Assembly: GCA_937864385.1 (NCBI GenBank)
Contig: CALMJN010000226.1
Location: forward strand, 1 to 5,664
Reading direction: 5' to 3'
From: an uncultured Methanosarcinales archaeon
Lineage (GTDB): Archaea > Halobacteriota > Methanosarcinia > Methanotrichales > Methanotrichaceae
Length of the DNA stretch: 5,664 nucleotides
Part shown: positions 1 through 5,664 of the stretch, in pieces
Layout: the number at the start of each line of letters is the position of its first letter
Numbering within the stretch: the stretch's first letter is position 1
Translations under genes and position numbers: made by a program
The notes under the pieces: model-generated
Databases searched by the model: none
The model's input: the letters and a program-made list of their open reading frames with translations, nothing else
What the model was told of the DNA's origin: nothing

Positions 1-1937
1 CCCTCCAGCCTGGCCCGATCAAATTTCGGCTGGCCCAATTCCTTTATCCTGGCGGCGATAGCATTTCCCTCCCCCTGGATCTCATCGATCTGCCGGTCCA
101 GGCTGGCGATTGAGGCCTGCAGGGCGGCACGCCTGCTCTTCTCCCCATTTATCCGGTCGAAGGCAGATCGAAGGTTGCTCCGCGATCTGGCCACACCCTC
201 CAGCTTCTCCTTCTGAGACCCGATCTCCTCTTCCAGCCTCTTTATCTCTTCTCCGGCCCCGACCAGGCTATGTTCATACTTGCCGGTCAGAAGATCACGC
301 TGGCCCTGTAGCGGCCTCTCGCAGGTGGGGCAGAGCCCCTCTTCTCCCAGGGCTTTGACCCTCTGGAGAGATCGCTCCGCCTCTCCCAGGGCCTTCTCCG
401 CCGCCTTGCGGCTTCCTCTTGTTTCAGCCAAAATGCGGGACAGCTCGCTGTTCAGCTGATCCAGATCCCGATCTTGCTGCAGCAGGAGGGCCTCTCTCGG
501 CTCGATGTCTTTCAGCGCCTCCATCTCCGCTCGCGCTCTCTCCCCCTCGCTCCTGCGCAAGGCCAGCCGCTCCTCCAGGCCGCTCTTTCTGGCCTGAAGA
601 CCCTCTATCTCTTTCTGCTTCTCCTTTTCCCGGAGCAGATATGCCAGATGATCCCTGCAGCGGATCTCTTCCTCGCGGCAGCTGCTGATCTCCTCCAGCC
701 TGGCTTTATCCCTGAGCAGATCGCCGCGCAGCCTGACCGCCCGGGCCAGCTTCTCTTCCGCAGACTGCACCTGAGACCGCATTTGCCTGATATCGGATTG
801 CAGATCCCTGTGCCTGTCCCTGGCCTTCTCCAGGGCAGCAAGCCTGTCCTGCAGCAGTATATACTCCTCCTCCCTGATGAGGAGGCTCTCTCTCTCTGCT
901 GCGTCTTTTTCCAGATGCTGCAGACTGCTATGGCTCTCCGCCAGAGCTTTTCTCTCCCCCTCTAAAGCAGCCCGGCGGGAGGCTATGCTCCTGGCCAGGT
1001 CCTCAAAAGCCGCTCTCTTGGGCTCCAGAGCCTCCAGCCTGAGCCTTACCTCGGCCAGCCTCTCCAGCCGGGGCCGGATCTCATAGAGCCTTTTCCGGGA
1101 GAGGTCTATGGCGGCAAGATGCTTCTTTTCTGCCTCGGCCCTCTCATCCAGCTCGGCCTGCCCTTTCTCCAGGCTGGCTTTCCTCTCTTGGAGCATCTCG
1201 TGACTTTGCATCCTCTCTACCTGAAGATCCAGCTCCTTCTGCCACTCATCCAGACAGCTGGCCAGCTCCGTTCGCTTTCTATCGGCCTCCTCGAGCCCCT
1301 TTTCCTCGGCCTGGATAGCCAGAGCAGCCTGCTCCAACTTGCCGGAGACATCCCCTATCTCCCCCAGCGCTCCTGATAGCCGGGCCATCTCCTCCTGGGC
1401 TGCCGCCCTATCCGCCTTGATCAGATCCAGAGCATGCTCCTTGATGTCTTCCAGGCCGAGCAGCTTGAGCAGGTACTCTCTCTTGCCCATAGCACCCTCT
1501 TTTAGCAGGCTGTCCAGGTCCTTCTGCCGGGCGTAAAAGGTCTTCATGAAATCCTGATAGCTGATCTTGAGGATCTCCTCCAGCTTGCTGTCCACCTCCC
1601 GGCTTCCAAGGGCAACCCTCTGCCCGTCCAGTTCCAGATATGCCTCCGGGGTGTTGGCCTTTCCCTTCATCCCCCTGTAGATGACCAGCTCCTGCTTGCC
1701 CAATGAGATGGTGAGGGCTACGGTCACAGGATCGGATTCCCTGGCACGGCAATTGCGGATGAAATCCCTCTTGATGGCAGAGGCACGATTGCCGTAAAGG
1801 GCCCAGGCTATGGCCTCCACTATGGTGCTCTTGCCCGCCCCATTGCTGCCCACAATTCCGGTCAGACCATCGGAGAACTCCAGATCCGCCCTTCGGAACT
1901 TCTTGAAGTTCCTCAGGACCAGCCGATTAAGATGCAT
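1..1937 (-). CDS. rad50: DNA double-strand break repair ATPase Rad50 (partial, C-terminal part off the window)
   Basis: SMC-like ABC ATPase that partners Mre11 at DNA ends and tethers them. The start is ATG at 1937-1935, overlapping the mre11 stop by 11 bases; the frame then stays open to base 1, giving 645 codons. Seen: the N-terminal nucleotide-binding half begins with the typical Rad50 strand (RNFKKF, residues 9-14), has the Walker A motif GSNGAGKST (30-38) and a Q-loop glutamine at about Q138 (FYARQKDL, 134-141). From about residue 150 there is a long Glu/Lys/Arg/Leu-rich coiled coil. The zinc hook CPTC lies at 536-539, followed by about 106 residues of the returning coil. Missing from the window: the rest of the descending coil, the ABC signature, Walker B and D-loop. 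The hook position implies a full protein of roughly 1,050-1,100 residues, longer than the roughly 880 of Pyrococcus Rad50. No frameshift was seen. The identification is near certain. Confidence 0.96.
   Translation of the reverse strand, partial: MHLNRLVLRNFKKFRRADLEFSDGLTGIVGSNGAGKSTIVEAIAWALYGNRASAIKRDFIRNCRARESDPVTVALTISLGKQELVIYRGMKGKANTPEAYLELDGQRVALGSREVDSKLEEILKISYQDFMKTFYARQKDLDSLLKEGAMGKREYLLKLLGLEDIKEHALDLIKADRAAAQEEMARLSGALGEIGDVSGKLEQAALAIQAEEKGLEEADRKRTELASCLDEWQKELDLQVERMQSHEMLQERKASLEKGQAELDERAEAEKKHLAAIDLSRKRLYEIRPRLERLAEVRLRLEALEPKRAAFEDLARSIASRRAALEGERKALAESHSSLQHLEKDAAERESLLIREEEYILLQDRLAALEKARDRHRDLQSDIRQMRSQVQSAEEKLARAVRLRGDLLRDKARLEEISSCREEEIRCRDHLAYLLREKEKQKEIEGLQARKSGLEERLALRRSEGERARAEMEALKDIEPREALLLQQDRDLDQLNSELSRILAETRGSRKAAEKALGEAERSLQRVKALGEEGLCPTCERPLQGQRDLLTGKYEHSLVGAGEEIKRLEEEIGSQKEKLEGVARSRSNLRSAFDRINGEKSRRAALQASIASLDRQIDEIQGEGNAIAARIKELGQPKFDRARLE
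321..332 (-). other. Rad50 zinc-hook motif CxxC
   Basis: These codons encode C536-P-T-C539 inside the context GLCPTCERPL. Two Rad50 molecules each give one CxxC to coordinate a single Zn2+, joining the coiled-coil apexes. The helix-breaking Gly and Pro residues mark the turn of the coil. The metal role is family knowledge; the motif is read directly. Confidence 0.93.
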
Positions 1938-3069
1938 CCAGCCTCTCCCTGTGTTTGGCGGATACCGCCCGCTTGATGATCTGTGATCCGTAAGAGCAGA
2001 CCTCGCCCTTGATCGCCGCGGCAATTCTGCCCCCGCCGGACTGCTGCTCTAAATATAAAGAGAACTCCTCCTCCAGGCTGCGCCGGTCCACCTGCTTTTC
2101 TAAGTGCTCCTTTTCGTCCTCAAACTCAGGACGGATCTTGAAGTAAAGGGCAGTGGAGCCCAGACGGCTGAGCCTGACCGGGTCAAGGCTTCTGTAGGCC
2201 GCTCGGTTGACGTTCTTCAATGTGATGCGCACCATCATATCTTTGATATCATCCTCCCGGCAGAGATCGATCAGACATTCGGCAACCTCCTGGGATTGCA
2301 TGCCGCTGCAATCAATGGCCGGATGATCTTTCATATATTCAGGCTGTACGGGAATGCCCTCTACCTGGCCGCTCTCCAAATCCACTAGCAGCATTCCCTT
2401 CCTGTCCCGAGCCTCGCCGAAGTTGAAGTAATCCACCGAGCCGCTGTACCAGGCATTGCCAGAGATCTGAGCCTGGCCATGGAAATGGCCCAGAGCAATG
2501 TAATCAAAATCGCTTTTAAGGAGGCTGTCCGGCAGCTCATGCTCTCCCACGCTCCTCATCCTGCGATTGGATAGCGACTCTGCCAGGCCGTGCATGACCA
2601 GAACATCTCTTCCGCCCTTCTCCATCTTCTGAAACTCGGCCAGATAGTCGCCCGGCTCCAGGCAGAATGGTATGCAATGAAAGCAGTGGCTCCCCACCTC
2701 GAATCTTTCGTATTCGTACCTCTGGGCGATATGCACATCCCTTAGATCCTCAAAGAGCCGGAAAGGGCTGGTCTGGGAGAAGCTCTTGGGGGCATCATGA
2801 TTGCCGCTGATTACGATTACAGGAATGCCCGCCTCCGCCAGCCGCAAGAGCCCCCTCTGAAAGACCACCAGAGGCCTGATCCTGGGCCGGACATGATGGA
2901 ATACATCCCCGGCATGAACCACGGCATCGGGCTTGAGCTCAATGATCTTTTCAATGGCGCGTTTAAATCCGGAATAAACCATCTCTTCAATGCGGTTTCG
3001 CCCGTATTCATCCAGCCGGCTGTAGCTGGAAAATCCCAGATGGGAATCGGCCAGGTGAACGATCTTCAT
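1927..3069 (-). CDS. mre11: DNA double-strand break repair nuclease Mre11
   Basis: Mn2+-dependent 3'-5' exonuclease and endonuclease of the Mre11-Rad50 complex; 380 residues, within the range of short archaeal Mre11 proteins. The calcineurin-like phosphoesterase motifs are all present in order: DSH (D8, H10), GDVFHH (D55, H58), GNHD (N90, H91), VMHG (H160) and GHFH (H195, H197). The capping domain follows at roughly 230-315. The Lys/Glu-rich C-terminal segment (about 316-380) is where the family binds the base of the Rad50 coil. The ATG start at 3069 is the only reasonable one: an in-frame TGA lies at 3078-3076. The stop is TAA. The gene follows herA by 30 bases and overlaps rad50. A Cys/His-dense stretch at 128-136 (HCFHCIPFC) is unusual. 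No catalytic residue appears lost, so an active nuclease is expected. Confidence 0.97.
   Translation of the reverse strand: MKIVHLADSHLGFSSYSRLDEYGRNRIEEMVYSGFKRAIEKIIELKPDAVVHAGDVFHHVRPRIRPLVVFQRGLLRLAEAGIPVIVISGNHDAPKSFSQTSPFRLFEDLRDVHIAQRYEYERFEVGSHCFHCIPFCLEPGDYLAEFQKMEKGGRDVLVMHGLAESLSNRRMRSVGEHELPDSLLKSDFDYIALGHFHGQAQISGNAWYSGSVDYFNFGEARDRKGMLLVDLESGQVEGIPVQPEYMKDHPAIDCSGMQSQEVAECLIDLCREDDIKDMMVRITLKNVNRAAYRSLDPVRLSRLGSTALYFKIRPEFEDEKEHLEKQVDRRSLEEEFSLYLEQQSGGGRIAAAIKGEVCSYGSQIIKRAVSAKHRERLDAS
1942..1950 (-). promoter_or_regulatory. ribosome binding site of rad50, inside the mre11 3' end
   Basis: The minus strand reads AGGGAGAGG followed by CTGG and the ATG at 1937. The purine run can pair with the archaeal 16S 3' end, with 4 to 7 bases of spacing depending on which part pairs. 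It lies within the last codons of mre11, so ribosomes finishing mre11 are well placed to start rad50. It supports 1937 as the rad50 start. Confidence 0.65.
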
Positions 3070-3074
3070 GTGAT

Positions 3075-3081
3075 ATCATCC
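3075..3081 (-). promoter_or_regulatory. weak candidate ribosome binding site of mre11
   Basis: The 30-base herA-mre11 gap (3070-3099) contains GGATGAT on the minus strand, five bases before the mre11 ATG. It is a poor match to a canonical GGAGG-type site, and no better one is present in the gap. Translation of mre11 may therefore depend partly on coupling to upstream translation. The gap also holds an 8-base palindrome, TGATATCA, at 3071-3078, too short to call an operator. Confidence 0.3.
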
Positions 3082-3099
3082 GTTGCCATCTGCAAAACC

Positions 3100-4695
3100 C
3101 TACTCCAGGAAAGGCTTGAAGCCGCCCTTCCTGGCCATCCTCTCCGGCTCCTCCTTTTCCAGGCGGCGCAGGTAATCCTCGTAGCGGTGGATGCGGGCGG
3201 GCACGGGGAAGGGAATGCTCAATGTGGAGACCACAGCTTCACCCTTCTCCAGTGTCTGGATCTCTATGTCCAGGGAGGAGAGGTCCTGCTTGGCCGACTC
3301 CTCCAGCTGATGGCGGTCGTTTCTGTCTCCCAGGCCCATGACCACCAGGGTGTTGAACTGGGATAGAAGCTGCTTGTCGATCAGCTTGGGCTGCTGGGTG
3401 ATGGCGCATAGCCCCACCCCGAACTTGCGCCCCTCCCGGGCGATGCTCTCAAAACGGGAGGTATTGCTGCCCGCTCCCAGGACCCTCTGGGCCTCCTCTA
3501 TGGTGATGAGGCAGTTCTTGCGGCTCTCTCCCTCTGTCAGGTCTCTCTTGTATTCATCCAGGACATAGCGGGATATTACCGATAGCAGGAATAGCTCGGA
3601 GCGATCAGTCATCCTGGGAATATCCACCAGAACCACTTTACCCTTCTTTAAATTGGCCAGGATATTGGCCAGGCTGGATCTCTTCTTGATATACCGGTTT
3701 CTCTCCAGCTCATTCTTGATCCGGCGCACCAGGACGCTGACGGTGCTGTCCTTGAAGCCCTCCTGCACCATGCGGGCCATGCCCTCCGGGGTCTTGATAT
3801 CCTCCAGCCAGCTTCTGGAATCGAAGATCCTGGATATGGCATCCAGAGCATCCCTCTGGGGCGGCGACCACTCATAGAGGAGAGCTATATCCTCTGGCAA
3901 GATCTCCTCCTCGGAGATGGCCAGCTCCTCCACCCCCGGATCAGAGGCGTTCTGCCGGTCGGTGGAGTAGCAGGCCAGGCCGCTGCGGTATTTTTGCAGA
4001 TGAGTGAGGCCCTTGATCAGGCCCTTGCCCTTGAGATACTCCCCATGGGGATCGACTATGAGCAGCCCGAAGTTGGAGTCGCCCTTCACATACAAGCGCA
4101 TGCAGGAGGCGGCAAAGACCTTCATAAAATTGGACTTGCCCATGCCGGTAGTGGCGAAGACACCCATGTGGTGGTCCATAGCATCGCTATGCAGAGCCAC
4201 AGGGATCTCCTCCACCAGACGGGTTCCATTTCTGAGGTATCCCACCTCAATGTCTCCCATGACCTGGCTCAGGAAACGGAATTGGTCCCTCTCTGCTCTT
4301 TTCACCGGCGAGAATTTGGTGGGAAGGGTGCGGGACTTCCTGAATCCTCCTGCCTCATTTACAGATCCCAGGGGCTCGGCTATGACCCGGTTGAAGATCT
4401 GATCGGAATCGAAGAAGTTCGTCCCCTTGATGGTGGTATCCCAGTGGCCGTCGTAATTGGAGCTGTGCTCTATGTTGAGCACCCTGGCCAGATAGGTAAG
4501 GCTGCCGTCTCTGACAGAGAAGATCTGCCCCACCTCCGCCCGCTCCTCTTCGGAGAGGTTATACGGCACTATGAAATGGTACTCGGATACATTTTTTGAT
4601 ACTATTCGGTAGGTGCTCTCGCCCTTCTCCATCACTTTTCTATCCAGCAGTCCGACCCGGTCTGAGGGCTGATATGGCTTTCCTTCCTGGTCCAC
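3100..4695 (-). CDS. herA: DNA double-strand break repair helicase/translocase HerA
   Basis: FtsK/VirB4-like hexameric ATPase that pumps duplex DNA into the bound NurA dimer during 5'-end resection; 531 residues, ordinary to slightly long for the family. The N-terminal part to about residue 115 is a beta-rich HAS-barrel-type domain, the usual NurA-docking region. The RecA-like ATPase core follows: Walker A ATTGMGKSN (181-189, K187), the conserved DPHGEY (215-220), Walker B LITIEEAQ (396-403, acidic pair E400/E401), then IAREGRKFGVGL (418-429) and QQP (434-436) with the arginine-rich segment typical of HerA. The start is GTG at 4695, chosen because a purine-rich site sits nine bases upstream and the nurA TAA stop blocks this frame at 4713-4711; Met22 is a weaker alternative. 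The stop is TAG. In HerA, Q403 is often His. The call is firm. Confidence 0.96.
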   Translation of the reverse strand: MDQEGKPYQPSDRVGLLDRKVMEKGESTYRIVSKNVSEYHFIVPYNLSEEERAEVGQIFSVRDGSLTYLARVLNIEHSSNYDGHWDTTIKGTNFFDSDQIFNRVIAEPLGSVNEAGGFRKSRTLPTKFSPVKRAERDQFRFLSQVMGDIEVGYLRNGTRLVEEIPVALHSDAMDHHMGVFATTGMGKSNFMKVFAASCMRLYVKGDSNFGLLIVDPHGEYLKGKGLIKGLTHLQKYRSGLACYSTDRQNASDPGVEELAISEEEILPEDIALLYEWSPPQRDALDAISRIFDSRSWLEDIKTPEGMARMVQEGFKDSTVSVLVRRIKNELERNRYIKKRSSLANILANLKKGKVVLVDIPRMTDRSELFLLSVISRYVLDEYKRDLTEGESRKNCLITIEEAQRVLGAGSNTSRFESIAREGRKFGVGLCAITQQPKLIDKQLLSQFNTLVVMGLGDRNDRHQLEESAKQDLSSLDIEIQTLEKGEAVVSTLSIPFPVPARIHRYEDYLRRLEKEEPERMARKGGFKPFLE

Positions 4696-4704
4696 AGTAT
4701 TGTC

Positions 4705-4710
4705 CCTCTC
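4705..4710 (-). promoter_or_regulatory. ribosome binding site of herA
   Basis: The 15-base nurA-herA gap reads GAGAGGGACAATACT before the GTG start. GAGAGG directly follows the nurA stop and is nine bases from the GTG. It decides the herA start in favour of the non-ATG codon at 4695 over the downstream ATG at codon 22, and resembles the AGGGAGAGG site used by rad50. Confidence 0.6.
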
Positions 4711-5664
4711 TTAGAATCTTGATTTCATCTCCAGAATGTCATGATAGTCCAGCATGAGCATTCTGATCTGCGCAATGGTCATTCCCATCTCCATAAGCCT
4801 GGCCATCAGCCTCTGCCTCGCCCCGGAGGCTTCCTGCTCGGTGATCCTGATATCTCTGTGAGCCCGGAAGAGAGAATGGGGATAGCCCATGCTCTCGGCA
4901 GAAGAGGAGTGGTCGGCCAGCTTGCCCAGGACTGCCCCCAAATCCTGGCTGAGATAGGCCGGAGCATCCACCCGGAAGGCCAGACTTGTCTGGCCGGAGA
5001 AGCAAACCACATAGCTCTGGCCGCCCCATCTGCCCTGTCCTGCCTCCACATTCTTGTCCTTCAGGCTGAGGCACCAGGCCTCGCCGGGGCACAGCCGGCT
5101 GCCGGCCAGAGCAGTGTGCTGCACGAAGGGCCGGGTGATCTCATCGCCCCAGGAGAGGGAGCTGGCCTTGGATACGGCCAGAAGGGATACCTCTCTCTCG
5201 CCGGCCCGGGTGAAGATCACCGACAGGACCGCGCGCAGGGGCTCGAAGACCTCGAAGCTGCCGTCGTAAAGGATGATATCTCCCGGACTGGCATGATCCA
5301 GCGCATCATTTATGGCCAGATACTCCTGCATCTCCCGGTAGTAGCTGGAGAGCCGGTCCAGATCCGACTCCTGAAGGTCGATTCCCTTCAGGCCGAAGTA
5401 GTGCTCCAGATAGGGATCGAAATTGCTCTGGCATAGCAGAGGGTCGGCCAGAAAGAGGTCGTCAAAGGTGATGGCTGTCCTCTGCCATTCCCTGCCCCTG
5501 TAAACAGCATAACCGGCCCGGATCAGGTTCACCCTTGCCGTCATCCAGCCGCAGAGGGCGGCATTGGAGCCGTCCACGGCAAAGATCTCTCCGGAAAAGC
5601 AAGCAGGCTCTATCGGCAGGAAGTCGTTCTCCTTGATGCCGCTGCTTTTCAAATATTGATCGAT
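4711..5664 (-). CDS. nurA: DNA double-strand break repair nuclease NurA (5' end off the window)
   Basis: Nuclease of the HerA-NurA resection machine; it forms a dimer with an RNase H-like core and degrades the 5' strand fed by HerA. The frame is open from the window edge (317 codons visible). A TTG at 5652-5650 could start a 313-residue protein, but the preceding codons (IDQY) read as coding and NurA usually has a longer stretch before its first motif, so I take it as 5'-truncated. Residue numbers count from that TTG. Seen: FAVDGSN with metal-ligand candidate D27, acidic helix residues E107/E110, ILYDGS with D130, VSKAS (160-164) and the C-terminal motif GYPHSLFRAHRD (256-267), carrying the Tyr and His residues conserved in NurA. 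The TAA stop is 15 bases before herA. Domain order and gene context agree; the true start is unknown. Confidence 0.93.
   Translation of the reverse strand: MDQYLKSSGIKENDFLPIEPACFSGEIFAVDGSNAALCGWMTARVNLIRAGYAVYRGREWQRTAITFDDLFLADPLLCQSNFDPYLEHYFGLKGIDLQESDLDRLSSYYREMQEYLAINDALDHASPGDIILYDGSFEVFEPLRAVLSVIFTRAGEREVSLLAVSKASSLSWGDEITRPFVQHTALAGSRLCPGEAWCLSLKDKNVEAGQGRWGGQSYVVCFSGQTSLAFRVDAPAYLSQDLGAVLGKLADHSSSAESMGYPHSLFRAHRDIRITEQEASGARQRLMARLMEMGMTIAQIRMLMLDYHDILEMKSRF

Larger units (their letters stand above)
1..5664 (-). other. nurA-herA-mre11-rad50 DNA end-resection operon
   Basis: Four same-strand genes are separated by +15, +30 and -11 bases. No terminator-like hairpin with a T-run and no promoter-like spacing exists between them, so a single transcript is the simplest reading. 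The genes together encode both known stages of archaeal double-strand break resection: end recognition and nicking (Mre11-Rad50) and processive resection (HerA-NurA). The operon extends beyond both window ends. Confidence 0.85.

Noticed and set aside
856..865. Perfect 10-base palindrome AGTATATACT, TATA-like
   Set aside because: It sits deep within the rad50 coding frame, encodes ordinary coil residues, and has no gene starting downstream on either strand.
474..965. Leu/Pro-rich plus-strand frame resembling a membrane protein
   Set aside because: The Leu richness is the reverse complement of Glu/Lys/Arg codons of the Rad50 coiled coil; the minus strand carries the real gene.
1..1480. Many near-copies of CTCCAGCCTGGC-like words on the plus strand, suggesting a repeat array
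   Set aside because: Spacing is irregular, and they encode R-L-E and similar heptad pieces of the Rad50 coil with preferred codons AGG, CTG and GAG. Codon bias plus coiled coil explains them, as well as the strong pyrimidine bias of the plus strand.
3070..3099. Internal promoter or terminator in the herA-mre11 gap
   Set aside because: Only 30 bases, with no TATA box plus BRE, no hairpin and no T-run; the only symmetry is an 8-base palindrome.
2797..3366. A 189-codon plus-strand frame across the mre11-herA junction
   Set aside because: It is antisense to two well supported genes and its translation has no motif or matching neighbour. Treated as a shadow.
3994..4599. A 201-codon plus-strand frame opposite herA
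   Set aside because: Antisense to the HerA ATPase core and N-terminal domain; the His/Gly-rich composition follows from the opposite strand.
4741..5436. A 231-codon open frame on the plus strand opposite nurA
   Set aside because: It lies wholly antisense to a gene with clear NurA motifs; its translation shows no recognisable domain. Long antisense frames are expected in GC-rich genes.
5650..5652. TTG as the definite start of nurA
   Set aside because: The frame is open to the window edge, the preceding codons look coding, and NurA normally has more residues before its first DGS motif. The start is probably outside the window.

Overview
The window is one strand-uniform block of archaeal DNA-end-processing genes. 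All four genes read on the minus strand, in the order nurA - herA - mre11 - rad50 (from high to low coordinates). Both outer genes are cut by the window edges. The nurA frame is still open at base 5664, and rad50 runs off base 1 just past its zinc hook. The HerA-NurA pairing with Mre11-Rad50 is the hallmark archaeal arrangement. GC content looks fairly high by eye, Arg is written mostly with AGG, and Rad50 is projected at roughly 1,050-1,100 residues. These points suggest a methanogenic euryarchaeon, perhaps Methanosarcinales such as a Methanothrix relative. The lineage is an inference; 'archaeon' is much safer.

Layout: 4711-5664 NurA nuclease (N-terminal end missing); 4696-4710 a 15-base gap holding a ribosome binding site; 3100-4695 HerA hexameric ATPase (GTG start); 3070-3099 a 30-base gap; 1927-3069 Mre11 nuclease; 1-1937 Rad50 (first 645 codons), whose start overlaps the mre11 stop by 11 bases. 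No stretch longer than 30 bases lacks a gene. There are no RNA genes, mobile elements, CRISPR arrays or recognisable promoters or terminators. The operon promoter, if it is upstream of nurA, is outside the window.

How the genes work together, from knowledge of the families: Mre11-Rad50 binds and opens double-strand break ends by ATP-driven conformational change and endo/exonuclease cleavage. HerA, a hexameric translocase docked to a NurA dimer, then carries out long-range 5'-strand resection. The resulting 3' single strand is loaded with RadA for homologous recombination. The tight packing points to co-transcription and possibly translational coupling.

I did not find an undescribed system. 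The curiosities are small: three of the four genes share one reading frame with single stops between them, there is a 7-codon mini-ORF with ATGA overlap at the mre11 start, a Cys/His cluster inside Mre11, and a Gln in place of the usual His next to the HerA Walker B acidic pair.
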